From the NCBI RefSeq assembly GCF_902626525.1, contig NZ_CACOFR010000010.1, forward strand, positions 1 through 64,000: a stretch of DNA of 64,000 bases. The letters are read 5' to 3'. This document shows positions 39,599 through 49,258 of the stretch, one piece after another. The position numbers and the translations under genes were made by a program. How positions within the stretch are numbered: position 1 is the first letter of the stretch; every line of letters starts with the position of its first letter. Below the pieces are notes generated by a model. It had not been told where the DNA came from. It saw only the letters and a list, made by a program, of their open reading frames with translations, and did not search any database. The DNA is from an uncultured Prochlorococcus sp. (lineage in GTDB: Bacteria; Cyanobacteriota; Cyanobacteriia; PCC-6307; Cyanobiaceae).

Positions 39599-40969
39599 AT
39601 GGATCTTTCTTTATCAGAAGTAAACGAAGTTCTGGGTGATATTAAAAATCTTGGCGAGGGGGGGGATTTTCTAAATTTTAAAAATATAAGTATTGACAGT
39701 AGAACTTTATTGAAAAATGATCTTTTTATAGCTATAGAAGGTAATAATTTTGACGGACATGATTTTCTTCCTGAGGTTCTAAAGAAAGGAGTTAAATCAG
39801 TAGTAATAAAACAAGGTATGGAAAAATTACTTCCAAGTAATTTCCCTTTTTGGGTTGTAAATGACACTTTAGAGGCATTTCAAAAATTAACGTTGCTTAA
39901 GAGAAAAAAATTAAATATCCCATTGGTTGCAATTACTGGTTCAGTTGGTAAAACAACTACAAAAGAAATGATTGGTGAAGTTTTAAAGAAACTTGGAAAA
40001 ATTAATTTATCCCATGCAAATTTTAATAATGAGATTGGCGTTGGCCTTACTATTCTTGCTACAGATAAAGAAGATAAAGTTTTGGTCCTTGAGATGGGTA
40101 TGAGAGGCCTTGGACAGATCGAAAATTTATCAAAATATAGTGAACCTGATATCGCTATTATTACTAACATTGGGACAGCGCATATTGGATTATTAGGCTC
40201 TAAAAAAAATATTACTTATGCAAAGTGTGAAATAACTAAGTTTCTGAATCCAAATGGAGTTGTAATAATCCCAGCAAATGATCATTTTCTGGCGAAAACT
40301 TTAAAGGAATATTGGAGAGGTAGAGTCATAAAGGTTGAGTTATTAAATATAGAAAATTGGAAAAGAAATTCTAATAAAGATAATAATTTGCAGGGACTTT
40401 ATAATCCAACTAAAAATACAATCTTAATAGAAGAAAAAATTTTTAAAATTTCATTTGACGGATTTCATAACGCTTCTAATTTCTTATTTGCTTATGCAGT
40501 TGCAAAAGAGCTAAAGATTGATTTTGCAAGTTTTAATAAGTTTGATTTTGCAATTTTAGAAGGAAGGAATAAAATTCTCAAATCGGTTAAAACGACAATA
40601 TATGATGAATCATATAATGCCTCTCCAGAATCAGTAAAAGCTTGTATTAAAAATCTACTAGAAAAACCAAGAAATCATTTTTTTATATTTGCAAGTATGA
40701 AAGAATTGGGGAACGAATCTGCACGATATCATAAAGAAATATTCAACTTAATAAATAATTCAGATATAAAAAAATGTTTATTTATTTGTGATAAAGATAA
40801 CGAAATTTTTTACTCAAATTATCTTAAAGATAAGAAAAAATTTTTAGTCTTTAACAACATAAGAGATGTCCCAGAAGAGATTAACAAATTCACAAAAAAA
40901 GGTGATTCTATCCTCATTAAAGGAAGCAGATATTGGCAACTTGAAAAAATTATTAAATTAATTAATTAA
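39599..40969 (+). CDS. murF: UDP-N-acetylmuramoyl-tripeptide--D-alanyl-D-alanine ligase
   Basis: Adds D-Ala-D-Ala to the peptidoglycan precursor in the cytoplasm. The 456-residue Mur ligase shows the ATP loop [31 protein letters not shown], the central [10 protein letters not shown] and the C-terminal [14 protein letters not shown]. The N-terminal part is coded through a run of eight G residues (39658-39665). It starts 7 bases after glgA. Its stop codon shares a TTAA with the stop of convergent glmU. Confidence 0.96.
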   Translation: MDLSLSEVNEVLGDIKNLGEGGDFLNFKNISIDSRTLLKNDLFIAIEGNNFDGHDFLPEVLKKGVKSVVIKQGMEKLLPSNFPFWVVNDTLEAFQKLTLLKRKKLNIPLVAITGSVGKTTTKEMIGEVLKKLGKINLSHANFNNEIGVGLTILATDKEDKVLVLEMGMRGLGQIENLSKYSEPDIAIITNIGTAHIGLLGSKKNITYAKCEITKFLNPNGVVIIPANDHFLAKTLKEYWRGRVIKVELLNIENWKRNSNKDNNLQGLYNPTKNTILIEEKIFKISFDGFHNASNFLFAYAVAKELKIDFASFNKFDFAILEGRNKILKSVKTTIYDESYNASPESVKACIKNLLEKPRNHFFIFASMKELGNESARYHKEIFNLINNSDIKKCLFICDKDNEIFYSNYLKDKKKFLVFNNIRDVPEEINKFTKKGDSILIKGSRYWQLEKIIKLIN

Positions 40970-42315
40970 AGTTTCTTTCTTTCCCAATTTTCGATATTTA
41001 CTTGCTTAGATCTTGAGATCGCTAGTGAATTATCTTTGGAGTCTTTAGTGATTACTGATCCTGCACCTGTGGTTACTGATTCACCGATATTGATGGGTGC
41101 TACAAAAACTGTATTTGCTCCAATACTAGAATTTTTCCCAATTTTTGTTTGATGTTTTTTCTGACCATCAAAATTGGCAGTAATAGTTCCTGCTCCTATA
41201 TTTGTAGAACTTCCAATAATAGAATCACCAATATAGCTTAAATGGTTTACTTTAGAATCTTCATCTATACGACTATTTTTTATTTCGACAAAATTACCTA
41301 TTTTGCTATAAGAAGATATTTTTGATTTAGGTCTTACATGACTATAGGGACCAATTTTTATATGATCCATTATTTGAGAATCATAAACAGTGGAATTTGA
41401 GATTTCACAATGTAATCCTACATGTGAATTTTCAATAAAAGTATTTGGACCAATAACGCAATTATTAAATATTTTGGTGCTCCCTCTTAAATGAGTATTG
41501 GCCTCTATGATTACATCTTTGCCAATCTGCGCTTCTTCACTAATTGAACAACTTGCTTTATTTATAAAAGTTACGCCATTAAGCATATGTTTTTCTTTAA
41601 TTGAATTCTGAATAATTTCTTCGCACATTGATAATTGTATTCTGTTATTGATTCCTTGAAGCTCTCCATTATCCTCTACCTCTAAACTAAAGGAATTTTT
41701 TAGCAAAGATAATGAATCCGTTAAGTAAATTTCTTTCTGGTTATTATTGCTTTGCAAGTCATCTATTATCTTTGATAAATTTTTCCAGTTAAAGCAGTAA
41801 ATACCAGCATTTATTAATAAATTTTGTCGTTCTTGATCGTTGCAATCTTTTTCTTCAACAATTCTCTCTATAAATCCATCCCTCAAAAAAACTCTGCCAT
41901 ACCCAAATGGATTTATTTTTTTAGTTGTTAATAAAGAAACATCTGCATTTTTTGAATCATGTAAATTTAAAAGTTTTTTTAGAGTTTCAGGCTTGATTAG
42001 TGGCACATCACCATTCAATATCAAAAGTTTACCTTCATTTTTCTTCACTACTTTGCAAAGTACCTGGATGGCATGACCAGTTCCTGATTGAGGTTTTTGA
42101 ATAATAAAATGGATTTTTTTATTTTTCGGGATTGAGTCTTGCACTTCTTTGGATTTATGTCCTGTAATTACGAAAATTTGGTCAGGATTTAATTCAATAC
42201 ATGAATTAATTACTCTTTGCAAAAGACTTTTGCCAGAAATCTTATGCAAAACCTTTGGCAATGAGCTTTTCATCCTAGTGCCCTTTCCTGCAGCCAATAT
42301 CGCAACACTTAACAT
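40966..42315 (-). CDS. glmU: Bifunctional UDP-N-acetylglucosamine pyrophosphorylase / glucosamine-1-phosphate acetyltransferase
   Basis: Makes UDP-GlcNAc for peptidoglycan and envelope sugars. The N-terminal uridylyltransferase domain (about 1-225) begins [19 protein letters not shown]. The C-terminal part is a left-handed beta-helix of hexapeptide repeats, with the acetyltransferase site around [18 protein letters not shown] and [14 protein letters not shown]. At 449 residues it is complete. murF and glmU, both envelope genes, face each other with overlapping stops. Confidence 0.98.
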   Translation of the reverse strand: MLSVAILAAGKGTRMKSSLPKVLHKISGKSLLQRVINSCIELNPDQIFVITGHKSKEVQDSIPKNKKIHFIIQKPQSGTGHAIQVLCKVVKKNEGKLLILNGDVPLIKPETLKKLLNLHDSKNADVSLLTTKKINPFGYGRVFLRDGFIERIVEEKDCNDQERQNLLINAGIYCFNWKNLSKIIDDLQSNNNQKEIYLTDSLSLLKNSFSLEVEDNGELQGINNRIQLSMCEEIIQNSIKEKHMLNGVTFINKASCSISEEAQIGKDVIIEANTHLRGSTKIFNNCVIGPNTFIENSHVGLHCEISNSTVYDSQIMDHIKIGPYSHVRPKSKISSYSKIGNFVEIKNSRIDEDSKVNHLSYIGDSIIGSSTNIGAGTITANFDGQKKHQTKIGKNSSIGANTVFVAPINIGESVTTGAGSVITKDSKDNSLAISRSKQVNIENWERKKL

Positions 42316-42340
42316 ATTTTTTTGAAATATATTTCTAAAT

Positions 42341-43246
42341 CTAACTCTTAAAGGCCGACTTCGTCATTCCCCATTTTTCTCTCCATTTCTTTGTAGATAA
42401 TAGATTAGAGGATAATTGCTCATTTAATCTTTTCTTAATGATATCCTCTGTACTTGAGTTTAAATCTTTATCTCTATAAGGAATACTCGCTTTGGTTAAG
42501 AGATGTTCCTCTTCCATTAAAGATAAATTTTTAAAATTTAAATTTGGTTTCAATTTATTTTTATCAAATTTTGCTATTGCTACAGTTCCCCAACTCCAAG
42601 ATGTTTTGGAATCTAAACTTGGTTTGATAGTAAATATCTCTAAACCAAGATTTCTTAATGTTTTTCTCACTGCAGCTGAAGAGGAATAAGTTATTAAATA
42701 ACCTTGATGATTAAGTTTTTGAGTTACCTTTGATAAAAATTCAATAGTCCAAACTTGTGGGCATTTTTGAGGAGAAAAACCATCTAAATAAATAATATCG
42801 AATTTATTATCTGCAGGAATAATATTAATTTTTTCTCTAGCGTCACCCCATAAAATCCTACATTTAAAAAATTCATCCTCAAAGTAATCGTTTTGGTTTA
42901 ATGATAAAAATATTTTTTTAACTTTTGGGGACCATAAATTCTGGAAAGATTTATTTTTGAGCACATATTCAAGAGGCTTTTTATCTATCTCCAAGGCATA
43001 CCAATTTAAATGCGATTTTTGTTTAATTAATTCGTTTAATAAAGAAGCAGAATTATATCCTAAACCAAAACATATATCCAAAACATTAAGAGACTTGCCC
43101 TTAAATCTCTGCAAATCAGAGGGAGCTGTAAACTTTATTTTTGTTTCCTCCAATGCTCCCAGTAAACTATGAAAATTCTCTTGGAATAAGGTACTTCTTA
43201 AGGAGTAACTCCCATCTTTTGTAAAAACTTCTATTAATTCAGACAA
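42341..43246 (-). CDS. MnmC-like tRNA-modification methyltransferase (DUF752/Methyltransf_30)
   Basis: A 301-residue SAM-dependent methyltransferase. The SAM loop is [15 protein letters not shown] and the acidic motif is [19 protein letters not shown], the latter diagnostic of the MnmC N-terminal methyltransferase family, which methylates 5-aminomethyl-2-thiouridine in tRNA wobble positions. The FAD oxidoreductase half of bifunctional MnmC is absent, as in other bacteria with a stand-alone methyltransferase. It lies 15 bases after aroA on the same strand. Confidence 0.88.
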   Translation of the reverse strand: MSELIEVFTKDGSYSLRSTLFQENFHSLLGALEETKIKFTAPSDLQRFKGKSLNVLDICFGLGYNSASLLNELIKQKSHLNWYALEIDKKPLEYVLKNKSFQNLWSPKVKKIFLSLNQNDYFEDEFFKCRILWGDAREKINIIPADNKFDIIYLDGFSPQKCPQVWTIEFLSKVTQKLNHQGYLITYSSSAAVRKTLRNLGLEIFTIKPSLDSKTSWSWGTVAIAKFDKNKLKPNLNFKNLSLMEEEHLLTKASIPYRDKDLNSSTEDIIKKRLNEQLSSNLLSTKKWREKWGMTKSAFKS

Positions 43247-43261
43247 AAAATTTTTAGCAAG

Positions 43262-44578
43262 TTAGTTAGTGAGTTTGGCAAGGTCTTCCCAAAAAGCAGG
43301 ATATGAGACGCTAGATGCATCTGCTCTCAAGATTTTTGAAGTCCCTTTAGCTAGTAGTGAAGCGATAGCAAGACTCATTGATACTCTATGATCTGTCTCA
43401 CTGTCTACCTCTGCAGAATTAAATTTTGATTGACCTTTAATTATTAATCCATCCTCTTTTTCTGATATTTCTGCTCCGAATTTTCGCAATTGCCTAGCCA
43501 TAACCTTTAACCGATCTGTTTCCTTAACTCTTAATTCCTGTGCATCCTTAATTTCAGTAACACCATTACAAAAACATGCGGCTACGGTTAGGATAGGAAT
43601 CTCATCAATAAGTTTTGGCAGAATATCTCCCTCTATATTGAATGATCTTAAATTTTTTGCAGTCTTCACTTTAATAGATCCTATAGGTTCTCCAGCAATT
43701 ATTGATTTATCTAAAATTTCATAATTGCATCCCATTAAGTTCATTACATTTAATATCCCTGTTCTAGTTGGGTTCAGTCCGACATTTTTAACTAAAACCT
43801 CTGAATTTGGAACAATAGATGCAGCAATCATCCAGAAAGCCGCTGAGCTTATATCTCCAGGGATTAATATTCTCTGACCAATTAGGCTAGCTCCTGGCTT
43901 TATTACTACATTCCTTCCTAATTCCCCTCTAATACTTATATCTGCTCCAAATGCTTTTAACATTCTTTCAGTATGGTCTCTTGAAGATGCAGGCTCAATT
44001 ACCGTAGTGGTTCCTGAAGCCATAAGACCAGCTAATAATAATGCCGATTTCACTTGAGCACTTGCTACAGGGGTTCCAATCACGCAACCCTTAAGTTTAT
44101 TTCCATCTATTGAAATTGGAGCTTTGTTACCGCTTTCCCTACCAAAAATTTTTCCACCCATCAAAGATAATGGTTTGCCTACTCTCCCCATTGGTCTCTC
44201 ATTTAATGAACGATCTCCAGTTAAGATAAAATTTTTACCCTCTTGACCGGCTAATAAACCCATTAATAACCTCATAGTTGTTCCCGAATTTCCACAATTG
44301 AGAATTTCTCTAGGCTCTTTTAATCCATTAAGACCCAATCCTGATATTACAAAAGTCTCATCCTCTTTTATGTTTGGAATATTTGCACCTAATTTTCTGA
44401 GACAATCAGCAGTTGAAAGTGGATCTTCAGAATGTAAAAACCCCTCAATAGTCGTTTCACCTTGAGCAATGCTTCCTATTATCAAGGCTCTGTGAGAAAT
44501 AGATTTATCACCAGGTACTTTTATTATTCCTTTTAAATTCGCTCCACCTTTTATTGTGCGGATATTATTCATTTTCAA
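43262..44578 (-). CDS. aroA: 3-phosphoshikimate 1-carboxyvinyltransferase (EPSP synthase)
   Basis: Shikimate-pathway enzyme joining PEP to shikimate 3-phosphate. The 438 residues show the substrate loop [13 protein letters not shown], the PEP-binding [15 protein letters not shown] followed by [10 protein letters not shown], and the C-terminal [12 protein letters not shown]. The first loop and the GNSGTTMR segment correspond to the class II form rather than the plant/enterobacterial class I. It is divergent from comB with a 101-base spacer. Confidence 0.98.
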   Translation of the reverse strand: MKMNNIRTIKGGANLKGIIKVPGDKSISHRALIIGSIAQGETTIEGFLHSEDPLSTADCLRKLGANIPNIKEDETFVISGLGLNGLKEPREILNCGNSGTTMRLLMGLLAGQEGKNFILTGDRSLNERPMGRVGKPLSLMGGKIFGRESGNKAPISIDGNKLKGCVIGTPVASAQVKSALLLAGLMASGTTTVIEPASSRDHTERMLKAFGADISIRGELGRNVVIKPGASLIGQRILIPGDISSAAFWMIAASIVPNSEVLVKNVGLNPTRTGILNVMNLMGCNYEILDKSIIAGEPIGSIKVKTAKNLRSFNIEGDILPKLIDEIPILTVAACFCNGVTEIKDAQELRVKETDRLKVMARQLRKFGAEISEKEDGLIIKGQSKFNSAEVDSETDHRVSMSLAIASLLAKGTSKILRADASSVSYPAFWEDLAKLTN

Positions 44579-44679
44579 ATTAATAAATTGATAATGTTTT
44601 AGGGATTTAAATTAGATATATCTTATCAATAAGTTTGTTTTTTAAAAAAAATATTCAAAGTCAGTAACTGTTTTCTATA

Positions 44680-45432
44680 ATGGTGTTAGAAATAGATCCA
44701 ATCATTAATCTTACCTATTATCACGTTGCAAATGATGTTCCAGAAATAAGTCCTAATATTGCAGTAGTAATTGATGTTCTAAGAGCTACAACTACAATTT
44801 CTTGGGCCTTGAAAAATGGAGCTGATTCAATTCAAGTTTTTGCAGATTTAGATTCACTAAAAGAATCTGCATTTAGATGGAATGCAGATCAGAGAGTAAT
44901 GATTGGAGAGAGAGGCGGAAAGAAAATTGAGGGTTTTGATTTAGGAAATTCTCCTTTATCTGTTACTAAAAAAGCTGTTTATGGTAAAAGATTATTTATG
45001 AGCACGACTAATGGGACTAGATCATTGGAAAAAGTTCAACATGCAAATCATTTATTTGCTATGGGACTCCCAAACAGAAGGGCAGTTGCCGAAAAGATTA
45101 TTTCATTAAAAAGTAAAAATGTTTTAATCCTTGGTAGTGGTTGGGAAGGATCATACTCGCTTGAAGATTCTCTAGCTGCTGGTGCTTTGGCATCATATTT
45201 AAAAAAAAATTATCATTCTGAAGTCAATATTCTCAACGATGAATTACAGTCTGCTTTAGCACTATGGCAGATATGGGAAAATGATATTTTAGGATGTTTA
45301 AAAACTGCAACCCATGGCAAAAGATTGACAAGTCTTGGCGATTATGAGGAAGATTTTAAATGTTGTGCGCAACTTGATTGCTTAGATATCGTTCCTGCTC
45401 AAGTTGAAAGAGGTGTGATTCGTGCCTCATAA
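44680..45432 (+). CDS. comB: 2-phosphosulfolactate phosphatase family protein
   Basis: A 250-residue ComB-family phosphatase. The N-terminal VVIDVLRATTTISWAL is the family hallmark, with MIGERGGKKIEGFDLGNSP and STTNGTRSL following. ComB removes phosphate from phosphosulfolactate, a step toward coenzyme M in archaea. Many bacteria, including cyanobacteria, have ComB without making coenzyme M, so the product may be free sulfolactate or the substrate may differ. A TATAAT-like sequence lies only a few bases ahead of the ATG, so the annotated start or the promoter choice deserves care. The nitrilase gene follows after 30 bases. Confidence 0.88.
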   Translation: MVLEIDPIINLTYYHVANDVPEISPNIAVVIDVLRATTTISWALKNGADSIQVFADLDSLKESAFRWNADQRVMIGERGGKKIEGFDLGNSPLSVTKKAVYGKRLFMSTTNGTRSLEKVQHANHLFAMGLPNRRAVAEKIISLKSKNVLILGSGWEGSYSLEDSLAAGALASYLKKNYHSEVNILNDELQSALALWQIWENDILGCLKTATHGKRLTSLGDYEEDFKCCAQLDCLDIVPAQVERGVIRAS

Positions 45433-45462
45433 TTTACGAATTGGTTCTCTTGGAGTAAGGTC

Positions 45463-46287
45463 TTGACTGATTTTTTGGTAGCTGCATTGCAAATTACGAG
45501 TACTTCAAACGTTGAGGAAAATTTTGCTGAAGCTGAAGAACAGATCGAATTAGCCGCCAGAAGAGGTGCTGAGTTGATTGGATTGCCTGAAAATTTTTCT
45601 TTTTTAGGAGCAGATGATGAAAAACTTAGATTGGCCTCTGAATTATCAATAAAATGCGCAAATTTTCTCAAAACAATGTCACAAAGATATCAAGTATTTC
45701 TTTTGGGAGGAGGGTATCCTGTTCCTGCTGGTGATGGCAGTCATACTTTTAACAGGTCTGCACTATTCGGTAAAGATGGACAGGTTTTAGCAAAATATGA
45801 CAAGATACATCTTTTTGATGTTGATTTGCCTGATGGGAATTTATATAAGGAATCATCTACTATCTTATCTGGCGAAGAATATCCGCCTGTTGTAGATATT
45901 CCTGGTCTATGCAAACTAGGATTATCGATTTGTTACGACGTCAGATTTCCTGAACTTTATAGATATTTGTCTTCGAATGGTGCAGAGCTAATTATGATTC
46001 CCGCAGCTTTCACCGCTTTCACTGGAAAAGATCACTGGCAAATCCTTCTACAAGCAAGAGCGATTGAGAATACAGCGTATGTAGTTGCGCCAGCTCAAAC
46101 TGGAATTCATTATGGAAGGAGACAAAGCCATGGCCATGCCATGGTAATTGACCCATGGGGTACTGTTTTATCTGACGCTGGGAAAACCCAGGGTGCCGCA
46201 ATAGCTCCAGCTGATAAAGAGCGAGTAAAAAAAATTAGAGAGCAGATGCCAAGCTTAAAACATAAAAATAAATTGTTTTCAAACTAA
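45463..46287 (+). CDS. Nitrilase-superfamily amidase (Nit1/Nit2-like)
   Basis: A 274-residue carbon-nitrogen hydrolase. The catalytic triad is visible: Glu in GLPENFSFLG, Lys in KYDKIHLFDVD and Cys in LSICYDVRFPELYR. The HLFDVD and RFPELYR segments resemble Nit1/NitFhit amidases, which repair deaminated glutathione; omega-amidase is an alternative. The start is TTG at 45463 (LTDFLVAALQ by codon), with no ATG nearby. Its TAA overlaps the ATG of the next gene (TAATG at 46285-46289). Confidence 0.9.
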   Translation: MTDFLVAALQITSTSNVEENFAEAEEQIELAARRGAELIGLPENFSFLGADDEKLRLASELSIKCANFLKTMSQRYQVFLLGGGYPVPAGDGSHTFNRSALFGKDGQVLAKYDKIHLFDVDLPDGNLYKESSTILSGEEYPPVVDIPGLCKLGLSICYDVRFPELYRYLSSNGAELIMIPAAFTAFTGKDHWQILLQARAIENTAYVVAPAQTGIHYGRRQSHGHAMVIDPWGTVLSDAGKTQGAAIAPADKERVKKIREQMPSLKHKNKLFSN

Positions 46288-47372
46288 TGTCAAAGTTTTT
46301 TTGTAATAAACTTTTTCGTTTTTTATCTATTTTTTTATTTTTAAATTCTTTTATATCTCCTGTAAGATCATCAAGTGCTTTAGCAGCATGGGCGTTAAAA
46401 AATAATGGGGTTTTAGAATTAAGAACTAAATCAAACACAAAATTAAAAGCATACTTTAAAAGAGCTAACAACTTGTACGGAGACAGATTCTGGGTGGATT
46501 TTCCAGGAGAACTGCAAAATCCTAGAACACTAAAAGGTAATGGCCCAATAAAGGAAATTAGATTAGGAAAACCTATTAAAGGTAAAACAAGATTAGTAAT
46601 TGAATTTAATGAAAAAAGTGATTTAAAACCTTTGACTTGGCGAATGATTGGTTTAGATGAAAATAGATGGAGAATTAAATTATTTTCATCAAAACTACCA
46701 TTTAATACTATTGGTGAAGGTTTGGTTGGAAAGGGAATAAAAAATATTAATGAAAATAAAAATTCTATTTACTTAAAAAATAGTAATCATGATTACTTTC
46801 AATTGCCAGATGTAAAACAAAATAAATTTTCAGTTATTATTGATCCAGGACATGGAGGAATAGACCCGGGAGCGATAGGTATTGGTGGCATAAGAGAGAC
46901 AGATGTTGTTCTAGAAGTTTCTAAAATAGTCAAAAAATTACTTTCTGAAAAAGGCGTGAAAGTAAGGTTAACTAGAAAAAATGAAGTTTATTTAGATTTA
47001 CCTCCAAGAGTTTCTTTTGCTAACAAAACTGATGCAGATATTTTTGTGAGTATTCATGCAAATGCCTCAAGAGGTAAGAGAAGAGATATTAATGGTTTAG
47101 AAACCTTCTATTATAAAGGGTGGAGAGGAAGGTTTCTAGCCAAAAGAATTCAAAAACAAATCCTTAAAGTTTCTCCTGGAAGTCCTGATCGAGGTGTCAA
47201 ACAAAGTAGATTTTATGTAATTAAAAATACTAAGATGCCTGCAGTTCTTGTTGAAATTGGATTTTTGACAGGGAGAATAGATGCAAGAAGATTAGAAAAA
47301 ACTGCTCATCGAAAAAGAATCGCTTATGCAATTGCAAAAGGGATCATTGAATATCTTTCTAAAGTAGGGTGA
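46287..47372 (+). CDS. N-acetylmuramoyl-L-alanine amidase with AMIN domain
   Basis: A 361-residue exported peptidoglycan hydrolase. A signal peptide (about 1-28) is followed by an AMIN-like beta domain (about 40-135), which targets such enzymes to septal wall. The C-terminal Amidase_3 domain carries zinc ligands in IDPGHGGIDPGA, a glutamate in IRETDVVLEVSK, SIHANAS, and the catalytic glutamate in LVEIGFLTG. It probably acts in daughter-cell separation. Translation is coupled to the nitrilase gene by TAATG and to murI by a GTGA overlap. Confidence 0.94.
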   Translation: MSKFFCNKLFRFLSIFLFLNSFISPVRSSSALAAWALKNNGVLELRTKSNTKLKAYFKRANNLYGDRFWVDFPGELQNPRTLKGNGPIKEIRLGKPIKGKTRLVIEFNEKSDLKPLTWRMIGLDENRWRIKLFSSKLPFNTIGEGLVGKGIKNINENKNSIYLKNSNHDYFQLPDVKQNKFSVIIDPGHGGIDPGAIGIGGIRETDVVLEVSKIVKKLLSEKGVKVRLTRKNEVYLDLPPRVSFANKTDADIFVSIHANASRGKRRDINGLETFYYKGWRGRFLAKRIQKQILKVSPGSPDRGVKQSRFYVIKNTKMPAVLVEIGFLTGRIDARRLEKTAHRKRIAYAIAKGIIEYLSKVG

Positions 47373-48163
47373 GACTCAGAATAGGTATATTTGACAGCGG
47401 TATAGGTGGTTTTACTATCCTTAATCCTTTACTGAGAACTCGAAATGATATGGAAGTTTTTTATTTGGCTGATACAAAAAGATGCCCTTATGGAGTTAAA
47501 AAATATCAGGAGATAAGATGTATCGCAGAAGAAATATGTACGTTTTATGAAGGTAAGAATTTGGATGCTCTACTAATAGCTTGTAATACTACAAATGCTT
47601 GTGCTCTTGACATCTTAGAAAATAACTTAAAAATACCTTGTTTTGATCTTATTAACTCAGTTTCAGAATTAGTTAATAAACAAATAGTTGGAGTTTTAGC
47701 CACTCAAACAACAGTAAATTCCTCATATTACAAAAATGCCATAATTTCAAAGAAAGAGAATCTAAAAATATTTCAACAAGAGTGTCCAGAATTTGTGCCA
47801 GAAATAGAAAAAGAAAAACTAAACTTTATTAAATTAAATTATCTTTCAGATTTATATTTGGGACCACTATTAAAAGAAAATATTCAAGAATTAATACTTG
47901 GATGTAGTCATTATCCTTTAATTTATGACTTTTTAAGGAAAAAAGTTGATCCTAGTATAAAAATTATTGATCCTTCTACTGCCTTAATAAATAAATTTAA
48001 TAAACATTTCGCCATGCCAAAAACTTCCTGCTATGAGTGTATTTCTTACGAAAATGTGAAATTCTTTGTTACTTCAGAAAAAGATAAATTTTCAAAAAAA
48101 GTAAAATTTTGGCTTGAAATTAATAAAGAAATTAGGTTAGTTAACCTCCGAAGCAATGTTTGA
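47369..48163 (+). CDS. murI: Glutamate racemase
   Basis: Supplies D-glutamate for peptidoglycan. The 264 residues begin with IGIFDSGIGGFTIL and contain both catalytic cysteines, in IACNTTNACAL and ILGCSHYPLI. The start is a GTG whose last bases overlap the TGA of the amidase gene (GTGA, 47369-47372), a classic coupling junction. This places a wall precursor gene directly behind a wall hydrolase gene. Confidence 0.96.
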   Translation: MRLRIGIFDSGIGGFTILNPLLRTRNDMEVFYLADTKRCPYGVKKYQEIRCIAEEICTFYEGKNLDALLIACNTTNACALDILENNLKIPCFDLINSVSELVNKQIVGVLATQTTVNSSYYKNAIISKKENLKIFQQECPEFVPEIEKEKLNFIKLNYLSDLYLGPLLKENIQELILGCSHYPLIYDFLRKKVDPSIKIIDPSTALINKFNKHFAMPKTSCYECISYENVKFFVTSEKDKFSKKVKFWLEINKEIRLVNLRSNV

Positions 48164-48190
48164 TTCTTTAATATATAGTTGAGGTCAATC

Positions 48191-49162
48191 ATGAACACAG
48201 TAACAGAACTACTACAACCAGTTGAAAATGATCTTGATGATCTTATTCTCGAACTGAAAAATTTAATTGGAGCTGGTCATCCAATTCTTCAGGCTGCAGC
48301 AGAACACCTTTTTAGCGCTGGAGGAAAAAGACTTAGACCTGGAATAGTTTTATTAATATCAAAAGCAATATCTCCTTCATTTGATCTAACAAGTAAACAT
48401 AAAAGGCTTGCTGAAATTACCGAAATGATACATACAGCATCATTAGTCCACGATGATGTTGTTGATGAAGCATCAACAAGAAGGGGGGTAGATACAGTAC
48501 ATAGCAGATTCAATACTAGAGTCGCTGTTTTGGCAGGTGATTTTTTATTCGCTCAAGCAAGTTGGCACTTGGCAAATCTTGATAATGTAAATGTCGTTAA
48601 ATTATTAAGTAGAGTAATAATGGACTTGGCAGAAGGTGAAATCAAACAAAATTTAAATAGATTCGATTCAGCTCAATCTTTTTCTAAATATATTAATAAA
48701 AGCTATTGTAAAACTGCATCATTAATAGCAAATAGTTCTAAAGCAGCTGGAGTTTTGAGTAATCTTAACGAAGAAAAATTAACCTCATTGTATGATTTCG
48801 GCAAAAATATTGGTTTGGCCTTCCAAGTTGTAGATGACATCCTTGATTTTACTGGAAACGATAAGCAACTTGGAAAACCTGCTGTTAGTGATCTTGCGAG
48901 TGGGTACCTTACAGCTCCTGTTTTATACGCCTTAGAAGAAAATAAGAAATTATCTGTTCTTATAAATAGAGAACTTGCTGAGGAAGATGACTTAGATGAT
49001 GCTCTCAATATCATTATGAATTCTAAAGCTATCGAGAGTTCTAGAAAACTAGCTGAAGATTTTGCAATGCTCTCTAAAGAAGCTATAATTTGGCTTCCTG
49101 AATCCGAATATAAAAGAGCATTGATGGCTCTCCCAGAATTTGTTCTCAGCCGTATTTATTAG
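48191..49162 (+). CDS. sds: All-trans polyprenyl (solanesyl-type) diphosphate synthase
   Basis: Makes the long isoprenoid tail of plastoquinone. About 323 residues, with both aspartate-rich magnesium motifs: LVHDDVVDEASTRRG and FQVVDDILDFTGN, plus GGKRLRPGIVLL. Cyanobacterial genes of this type next to murI are usually annotated solanesyl diphosphate synthase; chain length is not readable from the sequence. The track starts at TTG 48179. ATG 48191 is better, with GAGG seven bases upstream, one of few Shine-Dalgarno-like sites in the window. Confidence 0.94.
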   Translation: MNTVTELLQPVENDLDDLILELKNLIGAGHPILQAAAEHLFSAGGKRLRPGIVLLISKAISPSFDLTSKHKRLAEITEMIHTASLVHDDVVDEASTRRGVDTVHSRFNTRVAVLAGDFLFAQASWHLANLDNVNVVKLLSRVIMDLAEGEIKQNLNRFDSAQSFSKYINKSYCKTASLIANSSKAAGVLSNLNEEKLTSLYDFGKNIGLAFQVVDDILDFTGNDKQLGKPAVSDLASGYLTAPVLYALEENKKLSVLINRELAEEDDLDDALNIIMNSKAIESSRKLAEDFAMLSKEAIIWLPESEYKRALMALPEFVLSRIY

Positions 49163-49258
49163 ATCTATAAAAAATAAAATTTATTCAGCTAAATTAATAT
49201 TAAATTTTTTGAAAACCAATATTTTTTCGTCTAAGTTTATTAAGCATAAAGTCATTTA

